From: Sipunculus nudus | Taxonomy: Eukaryota; Annelida; Sipuncula; Golfingiida; Sipunculidae | Assembly (NCBI GenBank): GCA_026874595.1 | Contig: CM049306.1 | Span: 16,143,019 to 16,207,018, forward strand | DNA length: 64,000 bases | Direction: 5' to 3' | In this document: piece after piece, positions 1 to 12,831 of the stretch | Numbering within the stretch: the first letter of the stretch is position 1 | Layout of the letters: each line of letters opens with the position of its first letter | Notes under the pieces: model-generated | What the model was told of the DNA's origin: nothing | What the model saw: the letters and a program-made list of their open reading frames with translations, nothing else | Databases searched by the model: none | Translations under genes and position numbers: made by a program

Positions 1-866
1 GGGCCAAAAGTTTTCTTGTATATAGATCTCACATAGCTCTTCATCATAGGCAAAACTAGTGGCGCCACCTGCAACCACTTATGCACAGCGTCCATCTGTT
101 CATCTGCCTTGGGATAAAATCACTTATATCTCAGCAGTGGTTTGGCTTATCCACCTGAAATTTTGCAGGTTTATACATCCTTGACAATTTTCTCGATTTT
201 ATGACAGATGGCACCACCTACATTCATGTTTACGCTGCAGACATCCATGCTAATATGCAACACACCTCACTCTATTCCCCTTGCCACTTTATCCATGCCT
301 CACTTCACCCGTCCCACTCTGATTTCTGCGGATACACATAGTCGCTTGTCAACTACCCATATTCTAGTTTTAAAATGTCCTAGTCTGAAACTTGCAGGTC
401 CGATCTGTTTTGCTGAAATCATAATGACTAAGGTAGATATACAGGACTTAAGAGGATCAATATTAAATTTTAAAAATAAACCTACATTCATACTCCCAAA
501 CTTTGCACAGGTTCGCATTAGGCCTGTAGGCCTTGTTATCATATGCAAAACTGGTGGCTCCACCTGCAACCATTTTTCAACAGTTTCCATCTGTTTGTCT
601 GCTTTTGGATAAAATCACTCATATACAAGCAGTGGTGTGACTTATCTGCCTAAAATTTTGCATATGTATACAACATGAATAGCTTTCTTGATTTTGTGGC
701 AGTTGGCGCCACCTACATACATATTTTGGCTGCAGACAGTCATGCTAATATGCAACACACCTCACTCTATTTCCCCGAGCATCTCAATCCATGCCTCCTT
801 CGACCCATCCCACTCTGATTTTGGCAGATACACAATCGCTTGTCAACTACCTGTATTCTAGTTCCA
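1..866 (+). repeat. Family C element(s), cut by the window edge
   Basis: Two C modules lie in series. The first ends at CTAG 364-367; the second ends at about 863. Each contains the paired blocks around TGGCGCCACCT (58-70 and ~704-717), a TATGACAG(A/G)TGGC block and a TCTGATTT(C)TGCGGATACA end. Between them, 372-535 is a segment ending in AGGCCTGTAGGCCT that also follows the C copy at 56.7 kb. No coding function is supported for the open frames inside. Confidence 0.8.
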
Positions 867-870
867 TTTT

Positions 871-3149
871 GATGTGAGAACTTTAAACAGAATCTGCACA
901 TAACAGAAGATGCATTTAACTTTCTCATGTGATAGAATAGACTTTAACAATTAGCAGCTCTGCTCTGTCTGTATGAGAGAGGTAAATCTGTGTGTATATC
1001 CTAGATGACCATAATTAAAGGCTATGATTCTATTTAATACAAAGAAGAAATTGTATTAAGGTGGCGTAAAAAGACATGGCATTACAGCTTGTGATAAATA
1101 TTCTTCAACAACTGGTGAATATAATCATGCTAGTTCATTGTACAGAGGAATGAAACATGAATCAGAACACAGATGAGTCTGTTGAATTTGCAATTCACCA
1201 ACTTTTCTGTTTATTCATTGTTCCATATTTATACACAAGGTTAATGTATGATGGTAATACAGATATCATGCCAACCTTTAAACTAAGTTTATGTTTTAAA
1301 TTTCATTCACATAATGTAAAGGATCATATTCAAAAGACACATATGTCAACATGAATGATCAACAGGTGTATTAATTAACTTAGTGTTGAAAGAGCATCAA
1401 TGAAAACATTTAAGAAAATGTGATTGTCAGATATTCCTCTTCACCAGTATAAAATTAAATACAGGTGTGCCAAATCCTGGATGTGTCACAGCAGTTTTTC
1501 TGATTTTAGAAATGTTTTGTCACAATTTGACTGAGCAGTTATCTTACAATTTCAGGAAGGCAATAAAAAGTTCACATTGAAGCATAAAACTTATACAGTG
1601 TGTACTTTTGTTTTGGTCTCCATCATCAGGCAAAGTCTCAAATATATATCTCAAGCCATCCTATCAAAAATGTCTGCCAGACGTGTCAGATGGACATCCT
1701 TACCAAGTGTCACTTGATTTGTTATATTTTGACTGATACATGGTACAAGTTTTAACATTGAATATTATTTGTATAAACCAGGGGGACAATGAATAATAAA
1801 GGGAATCAGTTACAGGAAACAATATTATTTTCTACAGTATAATAACAGTAAATGGCATTTTACAGTATCATTAAAGTAAAGGTCACAGTTTATTGGTACT
1901 TCTTTCGTGCCTGAAGTATGGTATGATATTTTTGACAGAGTGGGGGAATGACGGAAGAAAGTTTATGTTGGCTTCCTGATAAATTATGTAAGGTTTCTGT
2001 GTACTTCAGCAAATGTAAAAATATAGAACAATTTAATGCAGTAAATTTATTTCCTCTTTGGTTTATTAATAGAGACCAAAACCACGGAGATTACCTCACT
2101 TTGCCATTTTACAGACTCAGTTATACAGGTTTTGTTATTTTCCTGATATTAGGTTGTACTGAAAACAAGATTATGACAAGCACTGCTTTTGATAGCTGAT
2201 TTACTTGTTGCGTGAACAAACGGTACATATACCCTGAAGATCAGCTACTGGTTTATTTTTCTTAGGTAAGCCATGTGGTGGTTTTTTTTTTCTTGAATTA
2301 ATTGGAAGTTTTCTTATGGCAAGCTCTGCATCAAGATGAAAGGCTTTTAAAACCATCCATGGACATTATCCCGTGAGCCAGAGGCAAGCATGTAGAAATA
2401 GGATGTTGCCTCCAATTAAAACATCTTAAGCTTGCCTGTAGGTCATTATGTATATCCTGCATGGCAACTGTCCAAAATCAATGTTGGATCCACTGTGCTG
2501 CTTTCATGTTTGTAGTCTGTAAAGCCCCCGTCTTTGTTAGGTATGTCTACATGAGAAAGGTTCTATGAAGCAAGTGGGTCTGAAAAGCCCCTTCAAGGAT
2601 ACGAGTCTCAGTCACTAAGTGGAGTTTTAGCTGGGACAGATGATGTCAGCCATTTTCACTTTAGATATATTTAAATGAAATTAATGAGCAAGATGGAATA
2701 CTTCAAACTTTCATTAATCTCATCCTTTCAACATAGATCAGATGGGTTAAGTATGATCACCAATGTCATTTGCATACAGCTAGCATGTCCTTTGATCACA
2801 CAGGTGTGCGGGGTTGTGTGTAATTTCACAAGCAATCCCCGCAGAGACTGCAAGCATTGGTAATGCAATAAGCCTTGCATGAGTGCGATCTCTGTAGCAA
2901 AGTGACTTTGTCATGGGTGGGAGCCACAGGGCCTCATTACAGGGATGCCATTGATCCAACTCAAAGTTTGTCTGCTTTGAGTCAAACTTTGTGAACGCAT
3001 TGTCCAGAAGATTTAGCATGACCCCCACGTACTTTATCACCTGTCATCGTATTAGATCCTTCAACATTTTTCGTAACTCTAATAACAATATATCACAGAA
3101 ACATCCAAATGGTAAAAATTTGGTCAAAAATTTTATGCTAGGCTGACTT
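871..3149. other. Unique AT-rich sequence
   Basis: No exon with convincing borders and no repeat family was recognised apart from the small palindromic block near 2.96 kb. The frames at 1157, 1948 and 2675 are short and AT-rich. Confidence 0.5.
2960..2992. promoter_or_regulatory. Inverted TCAAAG-type sites
   Basis: ACTCAAAG-tttgtctg-CTTTGAGT is an 8-bp inverted repeat, overlapped by CAAAGTTTG/CAAACTTTG. TCAAAG is the core bound by TCF/LEF factors. It sits in a G+C-richer block (2780-3050) that could be a conserved non-coding element. Confidence 0.25.
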
Positions 3150-3990
3150 GCAGACTTTCTTTTTATAAGCCTGTCTATGACAGCCGGGACATATAATAAT
3201 ATACCCACTGTCCATCCATCTGTTAACTTTTAATGTCCCCGTGATAATTTACCAGGGCTTTGATGGATTTTCATGAAACTTACCATAACTACTTACCAGT
3301 AGATTAACTTGCCTGAGTTTGATTATTGGCAAAGACCACACATATTTAATAAGATCACTAGGCTACTTAATGTTGTTTTCACAATAACTTGCAAGGAATA
3401 TAATGGATTTCAATAAAACTCTAGAGAAATGTTAATCAATAAAATATCTTGCATAAGTTTAATTTCCAGCAAATCCACACATATTTAATGAGGTAAAGGT
3501 CATCACATGTTGGAGGCACCGTGGTCACCTACCAAAAATCCTATAGATTTTCATGAAACTCATTATACATATTTACAAATAGAGATTCTCACTTTAATTA
3601 AATTCTCAGCAAAATTCATGCATATTTAATGAATTCAGATGACACCAGGCTGCTTTGTATAGGCCAGTTTTGGGTGTTGCCCAGATAATGTACACAGAAT
3701 ATAATGGAATTTGATAAAGCTCAAGAGAAATATTAATCAGTATAATATCTCACCCTTACTTCTATTTACAGCAAAATACATGCATATTTAATGAGGTCAG
3801 AGGTCACCACACTTTGGTTGCACAACCCTGACTTACAAAAAATCTGATGGATATTCATATTACTCATGAGTATTAACCAACAGATTTTCTTACCTTATTT
3901 ACATTCTCAGCAAATTTAGGCATATTTAATGAGGTCAGAGGTCACAAAATATGCAACCGGCGTATTATTTACCATTTTGGGTGCTCTTGT
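3150..3990 (+). repeat. Family H array of ~150-bp units
   Basis: Five or six diverged units each carry CATATTTAATGAGGTC-type blocks (about 3330, 3480, 3630, 3783, 3920) and TGATGGATTTTCATGAAAC-type blocks. Two units have AGGTCAGAGGTCA, a direct repeat of AGGTCA with 1-bp spacing (3794-3806, 3932-3944); a third has AGGTAAAGGTCA at 3491. The start has CCACTGTCCATCCATCTGTTA, like the heads of the other families. Confidence 0.65.
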
Positions 3991-6634
3991 TTGTCTTTGT
4001 CTGTCATCCTGACTCACACAAGCAAACATTAGACATCAGAAGAACTAACTTGATATACACTCAAATTTATAAAAAAAAAGTATGATGTCTCAGTATTGTC
4101 TTCAAGGACTGCTTTAAAATTTGGCTGAATTGCTGAAAATTTTCATGCTGATATATGCAAATATAATCCATAAGCTACAAGCTGGAGCAGACCAGCCATC
4201 CTAAAGCCTTTTTACTGCAGTTTGATCTGCAACCTTCATATTAAACATTCTAATTGGCATAAACATTGGGTTATTTTTATGATCCAAATGGTCTGCTTTT
4301 CCATTTTTTGGCTTCAGTTCAGTCAGCTCCTATGTTGATTATTACCAGTATGCAGATTTGATAAAATTCTGCAAGCCAACTACAGGCTTCACTTTTTTAC
4401 CTCATTTATTGCTGTAAAGAAATTTTCTCATCAGTGTCCAAGGTTGCTACATGTCTGTCATGCATGTGTCACCATTTTGTCATCAGGTTTTAGCTTTCTT
4501 GACTCTTAAGGGCAAGGCTGCAGATGAAGAGATTTCTTCCACAGAATAAACTGCATGCATGTTATTGAAGCTGCTGGCTATAAGATGTGACAGTTTAAAT
4601 ATACTGTTTCCTTTGTTAAAGATAAAATTATACTTTCTTTGCTGGCTCACAGTCACGGTGAAAAGGAGAGTGAAGTGAGTACATGGCTGTTTCCATTGTA
4701 TGTAGAAAGAATACTTGTTAATACAAATTATAAGTGCTCCTTTCTCAGAAAAAAAATATTGAATCATATACTTGCAAACTTCATTTTCCATCAGAAATTT
4801 AGAAACAACTTAAATTGTAGTTCAGGTTCTTCCCACCCCCCAAAAAACCCACCCCCTTGACTTAATGACTGTGTCCCATCATGTTTTATAATACCAAAGA
4901 AATCTTTTCTTGCTCAATTTCTTTCACATTTAATTATGTTCAGCCAACTAGAACAATGTCTGGTTCCACATTCTTTGAATTTATTAAATATGAGAAATCA
5001 AAGACAACTGCTGTTATGAGAAGATGCCAGGGTAATTGGAGTCATATGCAGATGGGCCTGGAGCAAGATTCCAAGAAAGACAATTTTTTATTCAGCAGTA
5101 GCATGCAAAGATCATAGTATATTATAAAAACACAAATATATTTATGAGGCAAGATATGAAAGAAAATTCTCATCTGTTAGATTTATGAGTACCTTGTATG
5201 AACAGAAATAAAAACTGTGGTTCTATAGCTCTAAAAATCGGTGTCCACTTTGCTTTATCTTACCAGGTCAGTGGTTTCATTAAGCTTTAATTTTGCTTTA
5301 GATATCTAAAGCATGAAATTGAATTGGAATGATTGAGTTTAGGAAATACTAGATTCTGTCATTCAACCAAGAAATTATGTTTAACTTTGATAAATGTATA
5401 ATACCAAAAATATGCATGTCTGATAGTGATGAAGACAGAGATACTGTCACCATCATTATCAAGTATTAAAGTCAATCAGTCATCAAGGGCTTGATTGCTT
5501 CCTTAATCTCTTTCATAATGGAGCAGACCTTTCAAATCATTTTCAAACCACCATGGTGTTTCCTTTATGAACATTATTGGATTTCTTTTTAACTTTCTCT
5601 TGAAGAACCTATAATCCTGTCAGGCTGCACAACTGTAGATGAGGTATGGGAACACTTAATTAACACTCTGTTTTAGCTTAGTGTGCATTATGTTGAATTA
5701 TCTTAACTTTAATCTTGGATGTGGATCTGGAAATTGGTGCCTGAAGTGTTTACATTGCATAATTAGGGTTTAACTGATGAAATTAGCTTACACTTCCCAG
5801 AGTCTAGGAGCGCTTTGTGTCAACAAAAATAATTGCTGTCAGCCCTGAATGCTACGTGAATAGTTGTTTGTAATGATTGTGTGATCTGTTTTGTTCATAA
5901 TCACACTTAAACTTACTTTTTTCCACCATTTATTAGTTGGCAAATCTTTATTTTTAACATTGATAAGAGATAAACTCATAATATTCTCATGATAATATTT
6001 TTTACTAACTTAACCAGTTTTCATACTTGAAGCATGTTGAATACTGTTTCCCAAATACCGTATTAAAAAACAGTGTTTGATACACTTCCTGTTCATATTG
6101 CATCAGAGAAAAAGTGTATTCAGTAACATAATTAATGAGGTATCTGACTCCCTTCTCATTTGCACACGCCCCATAAATATTCTTTTAATGCATGTTCACA
6201 ATGTGTAAACCATATTGATGAATTCAGTGTTGAAACTACCTCCAGTGTGGTATCACAAATGTGGATCGGAGCATGAAATGATAGGGGTATAGAGTAAACA
6301 GAATGTTGATTTGGAGGCAATAAAATAGTATTCTATACCTCAGAGTATTCATTTGATACAGGTATAGTGTGAACACAGCTTAAGTCACCTTAGCTGTTGC
6401 AGTGATCCACTTATTATTCACTTTGACCAACAAATAAAAAATGCAATACTAGTTACTCTTCAAGCTGGCCTTATATTAAAACTTCTAGGTTTGAGTCCTT
6501 CCAAGTATGACTAATGAGATATGTATTAGAATCTATATAGAATTAATGTCTCCTACCTCTCCTGGTGCCCTCTACATAGCAAGGCTGACTTTCTCTCAAT
6601 AAGCCCGAATGCCCTTGTGCATTTTAGTCACTAA
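3991..6634. other. Unique sequence beyond the putative gene end
   Basis: Ordinary AT-rich sequence. A somewhat richer stretch at about 5640-5900 has TAATTA-type motifs. Nothing else is supported. Confidence 0.45.
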
Positions 6635-7530
6635 TTGTATCCTCCAAAACAAAGATTTGGGGATACTATTTTTTTTTCCGCCACCACCTCTTTTGTTTCC
6701 AGAGATCTTCTCTGAGAACCTTAAACCCAATCTTTCCAAAACTTGGCATAGTTATTTGTCACTTATGTAGGTGTGCCTAACAAATACAGGTGGCGCCACC
6801 TGCAGTCCTTAATGTGCAGTATGAATCTGGGTGTCTTTTTTAAAACAGCCCATATCTCAGAAGTGGTTCAATGTATTGAGCTGAAATTTTGCATGTCTGT
6901 AGATCTTGAATCTCTTCATCTCATACACAAGTGGCACCACCATCAATTTTTTTTTTGCGTGGCCTCCATCCATGCATTTGCCATTTGATTGGTTCAGTGT
7001 ATTAGGCTGAAATTGTGCATGTCCATTGATCTTGGATACCTCTATCTCCTACTAAAGACTAGTGGTGCCATCTGCTATCATTTTTGCATGGCTTCCATCC
7101 GTGTTAGCTTTTGGTGAAAACTGCTTATATCTCAGGAGTGGTTCATGTATTGGTCTGAAATATTGCATGTTCATCCATCTTGGATACCTCAATCTTGTAC
7201 TCAAGACTGGTGGTGCAATCTGCAATGGTTTTTGTGTGGGGCCCATCTGTAAGTTTGCTTTGGGTGAAAATTGCTCATATCTCAGGACTGGTTCAATGTA
7301 TTGGTCTGAAATTAGGCATGTCCATCCATCTTGGAAAGTAATCTAGTAGACCAGACAGGTGGAGCCACCTACCTTCCTGTTTTTGTAGAATAAATTAATG
7401 CCATTTTCTCAGGAGTGATTTGTCATATTGGGCTGAAATTGTGCATGTCCTAAGGCTTGGATAACCTTTGTCTTGTACTAAAAACTTGTGGCGCCATCTG
7501 CAACTGTTCTTGCCTTGCATTCAGCCTCTG
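6635..7530 (+). repeat. Family D array with a C-type left end
   Basis: The left end TTGTATCCTCCAAAACAAAG is a diverged C terminus. It is followed by about five diverged units, each with a GGTGG-type block then a GCATGTCCAT block. The first contains the perfect 16-bp palindrome CAGGTGGCGCCACCTG at 6787-6802. Units are roughly 130-200 bp. Overlapping open frames on both strands repeat the same residues and are not genes. Confidence 0.7.
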
Positions 7531-7625
7531 AATTTTTCTATTTAAAATGTTTTAAATATTTTTCCATGATAAGCTGAGTGACAAAGGTGGATTCTGTTAT
7601 GTGATGAATATGTGCCATAGTGTTC

Positions 7626-7631
7626 TTTATT
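7626..7631 (-). terminator. Candidate poly(A) signal AATAAA
   Basis: AATAAA is read on the minus strand about 180 bp after the TAA that ends the putative last exon. Its spacing fits a short 3' untranslated region. Such hexamers are common in AT-rich DNA. Confidence 0.25.
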
Positions 7632-7809
7632 ATCAATTTCATCTGAGAAATGCTGAGGGTCCATTGTGTGACAACCAAAATATTAGACCTAACCTGTGAT
7701 ATGAAACATCAGTAACACACTGAAGAGTGTCTGTCACCATCTGACAGGAGGAAATAGGCAAAATAGAAGTTGCTGCATGGTAAAGTAGGTTGGTATCAAA
7801 TGTCAGTGT

Positions 7810-8023
7810 TTAATGCATTGATTGCATAGGCATCTCACAACAAGACCTGTTGGCCATCGCCAAGGGCTGCGTATCAGTTGCTGATCGCTGTTGACGGCTG
7901 ATGGGTGATGCTGATCCAGACACGGGACGATGTGATACAATCTTCACTGTCATTCTCACCAGCATGATCTGAGGAATGAACTCCACAATGCCATTAGCCA
8001 ATGTCACCCAACATCCCATGTTT
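7810..8023 (-). CDS. Putative last exon of the minus-strand gene
   Basis: The block is G+C-richer than its surroundings and open on the minus strand from CCTAG|A to a TAA at 7810-7812. The peptide includes GCWVTLANGIVEFIPQIML and then a polar, Ser/Arg/Gln-rich tail (SGSASPISRQQRSATDTQ) that resembles a disordered C-terminus. AATAAA lies on the same strand about 180 bp downstream (7626-7631). The acceptor is weak and its phase does not match the exon at 9931-10008, so a small exon may be missing. A consensus donor inside it (CTG|GTGAGA) leaves open that the gene continues or splices here. Confidence 0.38.
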
Positions 8024-8804
8024 TCTCTAGGCATTTAATGTTTATATGTTGACTGACATTCATGTTATTTTCAGTCCTCTTTACACAGATATCTTTGGAG
8101 AATCAGTCTAGTTAGGAGTGTTTTATTTGAATAAAAATTTAATAGTATCAGTGTAGGATTAAGGATATTTGTAGTGTCTGGCAGATCATCATCTACTGAA
8201 TGTTTAAAACAAATCTCCTACTCAGGCAAGGTGACTACAAATGGCTCACTTTGTCTTTCATGTTAATAATTTATATTCAAATTTTATCAATCAGTATAGA
8301 ATTCACAATAGATAGTGCATGTGATATCAACAAACATCACATTCACATACATATATTAAGAAGGCTAAAGTGAATTTTTTTCTGTTTATTCTGTGCGACT
8401 ATTGCTGAGATTAATGGATATACACGCCATTTGATGTATATCACAGGATGCCAAAAATTATCTATACAGACAAAATGGGTGGCAGCCAAATGTCATTAGG
8501 GGAAAGAAAAGGTTAATGTATGGTATAAAAATACTGTATGTTTGTCAGGAAAATTTACAATGTGCCTAAAAAAGGTTAATTGATAAATTGATACATTGTT
8601 ACTCAGAAGTGATAATTGTAGAAAAATTAATGTATACATGTATTTACTGATGGAATAATTTCATTTAGCAATAGGTTGGCTTTTGGCAAGAACATGATGT
8701 ACTGAATTTGTAATATTTTAATATTCCAAGCTGTCACTTTTTTATGCTATGTGCATCTGTTATGTTTTTTTTTTTTATTTGCTTGACATTAATACTTTGG
8801 TTGA

Positions 8805-9192
8805 CTTCATATTTGCAAGGCTAAATTTTTGTGATTTCTTCATTTGAAAGTTTTGCGAAGGTTTCATTTTTCGTGATTGCAACAGAATCTATGAAATCGA
8901 AGTACTTTACCATTATAGTCATTGTATTATGACCTGTATCATAGTCCATGTTAAAACAATTATCATTACGTGTTTGCATGAGAAAGTTTCTATACCATCC
9001 ACAGTTTATGTTGTTGATTAACAATTTAACCATGTTTTCAAAGGTGTGATAACTTATCCATTCATGCAAATGCATCATACCCTATTCTTCATCCTTGATA
9101 AAAGGGCAGCTTATTCCCGAGGGTTTCATATTCGCGATTATATTCCATTCGCGAATATCTCAAAAATAAAACCCTTGTGAACAAACAGGCTA
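8805..9192. mobile_element. Foldback/MITE-like element
   Basis: The left part CTTCATATTTGCAAGGCTAA, TTTTTGTGAT is imperfectly inverted at the right end (CTCAAAAATAAAACCCTTGTG). Internal pieces (ATTCGCGATTATATTCCATT, CGCGAATATC) are also palindromic. The open frame on the minus strand here comes from this repeat. Confidence 0.45.
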
Positions 9193-9443
9193 CCACAATA
9201 GTTTATCCTTTTGTAATTTGTATATTGTCATAATATAAGAATATCTGATATAAAACCTAGCCATGGGTTGCAAATCTTAAATGAAATTGTGCCATCCAAT
9301 TAACCCTGACTTAAACTATTTGATACAGAAACTAAAAAAATTAAGTTATACGGAATGATAATTTCAAAATGTATTTATTTTCATATTTCACCTGGGAATA
9401 ATGAATAATGAATATCATGTTTGCCTTCCATAAAGGAAATTGG

Positions 9444-9446
<3 letters not shown>

Positions 9447-9503
<57 letters not shown>
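9447..9503. repeat. (TA)n microsatellite
   Basis: About 28 uninterrupted TA dinucleotides. Confidence 0.95.
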
Positions 9504-9505
<2 letters not shown>

Positions 9506-9930
9506 CAATTTTAGGTATTTAAACCTCATTTTGGGCAAGTAGGAAGCTTGGTTCCACTTGATTTAACAGACAGCATACATCATAAAGCAACATGACATTG
9601 GTCACTGACAATCACAGCTATAGTCTGTTTCACCACCTGCTGTCCACCTGTTTTTTGTAGATAATTTTCTTAAAAATTTTTATTTTTCAATCATTTACTT
9701 GAAAACTAAATATTTAAGTGACAACCTAATATGGCAATTAAGAATTTTACAATAAATCCCCAGTTTATTTTCACAACTTTTTAGTATCTTCACAATGATC
9801 TGGCAGATATGATTTGTCCCTTCATGAGTAGCCATCTTTGTTTTAGCTGGTTATATTTTTTAGGGTGTTCACATGACATCATCCAATCAGCAGCTGTCAT
9901 TTGAGGCTGTTTTTGCATGTGACCAACAAC

Positions 9931-10008
9931 CTTGACTGCCAGCATAAGTGGGTCTGATATGTCGTAAAATGTAGACGAATTTCTCATATTTTCAAATAAT
10001 TCTTTTTC
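9931..10008 (-). CDS. Exon of unidentified minus-strand gene
   Basis: A strong acceptor (CTATCTTACATCTTATTTAG) and the donor GTCAAG|GTTGTT bound exactly 26 codons in phase 0 at both ends. The peptide starts EKELFENMRNSSTFYDISD and ends LMLAVK. A second frame is also open over part of this block, but the first codon after the acceptor sets this one. It sits about 70 bp below the gap that follows the 10.2-kb candidate. Confidence 0.5.
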
Positions 10009-10204
10009 CTAAATAAGATGTAAGATAGGTATTTATTTACCTTGTTGAACATTAGGTCCCTTAACGTTTTACTCTGCACTATAATTATTTCTGTTGAAAT
10101 GTAACTAATAACAATTTTAACAGCAAAAATAACAGGTGGACATGAGGGGATGAGAAGGACTATTATATAGATGCTTTGGGTGTGCATAATAACGAAGACT
10201 CCAC

Positions 10205-10277
10205 TAACACACCAATGACAGTGTCAAAGATTATTATTCCATTGAAACCAGACATGTTTTGGCATAATGTGTAGATG
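10205..10277 (-). CDS. Possible exon of unidentified minus-strand gene
   Basis: A very good acceptor (TTGCTCCATTCCCACTAG) opens a 73-nt block of one base plus 24 codons, with peptide IYTLCQNMSGFNGIIIFDTV and a short continuation. The donor TTA|GTGGAG is weak. Phases fit the exons at 10416-10480 and 9931-10008. The same frame is open from 10393 to 10163, so the borders could differ. Confidence 0.33.
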
Positions 10278-10415
10278 CTAGTGGGAATGGAGCAATCAAA
10301 CCAACCAAGGATGTCTAGAAATTGGCCATCAAGAGCTGCAACGGGTCCCATGGTCATAGGGCCAAGTTGACGATGACAAATAGTACAGGTCATAGTTGCT
10401 GGCCACGGTTATTAC

Positions 10416-10480
10416 CAAACCAGCTGGGGAGACCTGTTGCAATATTTTACTGCAGGATGTTGGTTTCTCAAAGGGCTTTC
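10416..10480 (-). CDS. Small exon of unidentified minus-strand gene
   Basis: The minus-strand acceptor is TTGAAATAACAG and the donor GTTTG|GTAATA. The 65 nt give 21 codons plus two bases, reading ESPLRNQHPAVKYCNRSPQL and V. An alternative donor 18 nt earlier (AACAG|GTCTCC) keeps the same phase. It starts in phase 0 as required by the exon above it. No motif is recognised. Confidence 0.4.
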
Positions 10481-11127
10481 CTGTTATTTCAATTTTTAGG
10501 CTAACCTTGTTACTGAGCTACAGGCAACTAGAATAATAAGGAAAGTTTTTCTGTTTTGAATCCTGAAGTGAGTTTTATAATGATTGTTTATGCATGGACA
10601 TATTTCTATCAGTGTCATTTTGGTTCAGTGTATTTCTTTCTAGTCGGCTTTTGTATAAACACTGGGCTCAGCTGGCATGAGACCCTGATAATTTGCTATG
10701 ATAATTGTTATTTTGCCCCGTAGGCCCATTTTTTGGGTTCATTTTACAAATAGAATGTGAAGAAATCTTGAAAGGGAGAGTGTATGGACTGAATGCCGAA
10801 TCTTACCCTTGAGTGATATGAATGAGAAACATTTGAAAATAATTGATACAGATAAAGTCAATTAAAATTTGGGTATATGTACTTTCTGTGGAGGATATGT
10901 ATCTAAAAGAAACCATATGTTAATAATCTCAAGTTAATTATTGTGCCATATGCATCTTTCTCTTTTTAAATTAAATCTGATTCTGTGGATAATTTAGTCT
11001 GATGCATGCTAGTATTTTCACAAATAGTTTACAATTAATTAATGGGAAACATTTTTTTGGAGGGGAGAGGGCTAATTAATTAATGGCAAATTATTTATTC
11101 TTTTTAAGGCAGAGGGTAGCATTTTAC

Positions 11128-11180
11128 CTTACTGCATTTTTTTATCGTTATAGTTTTTCTTTGTTCATAGGAGAGGCTGA
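11128..11180 (-). CDS. Small exon of unidentified minus-strand gene
   Basis: The acceptor TAATGATTTTTTACAG and the donor AAG|GTAAAA flank 53 nt, made of two bases and 17 codons (SLSYEQRKTITIKKCSK). It takes one base from the exon at 12371-12559 to form Val and ends on a codon boundary, which is what the exon at 10416-10480 needs. The exon is short and basic, so the call rests on the splice sites and phase. Confidence 0.35.
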
Positions 11181-11439
11181 CTGTAAAAAATCATTACTGA
11201 TCAACTATTTACAAAAACCATGATTTTGTTACTACCATCCAAATTTAAATACCCATGTAATCTGATGATCAAAATTTTGTTAACATGATGAAGTAGAGCA
11301 AACAACAGCAGGTTAAAAAGTGAGACTGGCCATATAAAACCAATGTCTGCATTCTTATTCCTTAGTGTCGCTGATGCCTTAATATGTCTTAAAAGAGACC
11401 ACAACCCATGAATTTGCCTGTCAGCTTGTAATTAACTTG

Positions 11440-11640
11440 GTCCACAAGAGAAGTCACAAGATTCAGCTGCTAAAACCTGATTGCCCAAAGGCCCTGTCAA
11501 TCATGTCTTCATGGCCCACCAGTCTCTCCATCAATTAAACAGCTACCTAAAAGTGCCAGAATGGGCAGGATTCAGTTTTCTTAGCATGTTTTAGTACACC
11601 CATCAATTAGATGGCAATACCACAGTGTTTTACCTGAACC
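11440..11640. promoter_or_regulatory. Candidate conserved non-coding block
   Basis: The stretch is more complex and less AT-biased than its flanks, and holds CTGTCAATCATG (Pbx/Meis-like) and two CATCAATTA motifs. It lies in the intron between the exons at 12371 and 11128. Conservation cannot be seen from one sequence. Confidence 0.2.
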
Positions 11641-12370
11641 TAAAGGGACAAACAAGTGAACCACAGGAACCATGTAGAATAAAAGGAGTAACCAGTTGTA
11701 GAGCTGACACTGAAATCTGTAGTGTTGGTTGTCAGTATCAATTGGATATTTTGAGTTAACTGACTTAAAGGGAACTGTTTAGCTTTTCATTGTAAAAAAA
11801 TCTTAATAAATTTCACTAAAATGTCACTTTTGAGTGATAATTTAGCTGCTTGAATGAAAACTTTTACATCTTTATAGTATATAGTTTCAATTATTCTGTG
11901 AAATGGATCAACACTTCCAAAATGTGACATTGGTCCTTTGACTTGAAATTATCAAGGGCAATAATTTGTTATATCATAAAAGTTTCATATTTACTATTGA
12001 AATAAATTATAGAGTTAAAAAAAAAGTCCTTGTACCAAGATATTTTCTTCAGAAACTCAGGTGCAAGCATATTTATGTCATAACTTACTGTGAGTCAAGT
12101 AAAATCAGATAAGCTTAGGGATGAGGTTCTCACTGTGTGATGAATCAGATAAAATGTATAAGCCACTGGTGAGATTTTCTCTTCTGATCAGACGTTTGGC
12201 AAGTCTATAAGTACTCCATCAATCCAGCTATGGAGGTGCACTTGCTGCAGGTGTCAGCAGAAAGGAGCCATGTAGTCTTGGCATTCCAGACACATAATTC
12301 TTAAAAGCAGGGGTACACTCCCAGAACTCCAGACTCATAATTCTCAGCCATTCACTGGATTTTTTCAGAC

Positions 12371-12559
12371 CTGTCAGACCTTCATTATTACTGCAGTAGG
12401 TCAATACGTTAATGAGACCTGCTTTGGGACTGTGTCTATTGCATATAGAAAGTAGGGATACAACTTCCCCTGCAGTGATTTCCATGACTTGTTTCGCATT
12501 AGTGGCTAGGCTCCATGGTAATTGCGTGTTGTGCTCAGTAAACCACGCTTTCCTCTGAT
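12371..12559 (-). CDS. Exon of unidentified minus-strand gene (62 codons)
   Basis: The acceptor is TTTGATCTGTAACAG and the donor GACAG|GTCTGA. The 189 nt are two bases, 62 codons and one base, and the entry and exit phases fit both neighbours. The peptide includes RKAWFTEHNTQLPWSLATNA and GEVVSLLSICNRHSPKAGL. The frame stays open past this donor to a TAG at 12228, with coding-looking residues, so a longer isoform or terminal exon is possible. This is one of the best-supported exons because it has a long open frame with no need for a Met, sensible splice sites and matching phase. Confidence 0.6.
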
Positions 12560-12831
12560 CTGTTACAGATCAAAAAGCTATCACAGCAAGTTATTATTTT
12601 CTACTTCTTTTAGCTGTTCTGTGTACTGAATAAGGGCATGTTCCTCCCCTATATCTACCAATAAAGACCAAATAGTCAAAGCAAAGAATAAGTAATTGGT
12701 TCCTTTGAAATTAACCTTAGGAAACTATATGATGATAAAGTTAATGTGGTTGAGCAAACAGCTGTACCAGTCTGTTCTATTTCAAATTTAAGTTAATTAG
12801 AATTCTATGAACTTTATCTGTTCTTTAAATA

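Noticed and set aside
7052-7346. Paired open frames on both strands at 7.1-7.3 kb
   Set aside because: They lie wholly within family D units.
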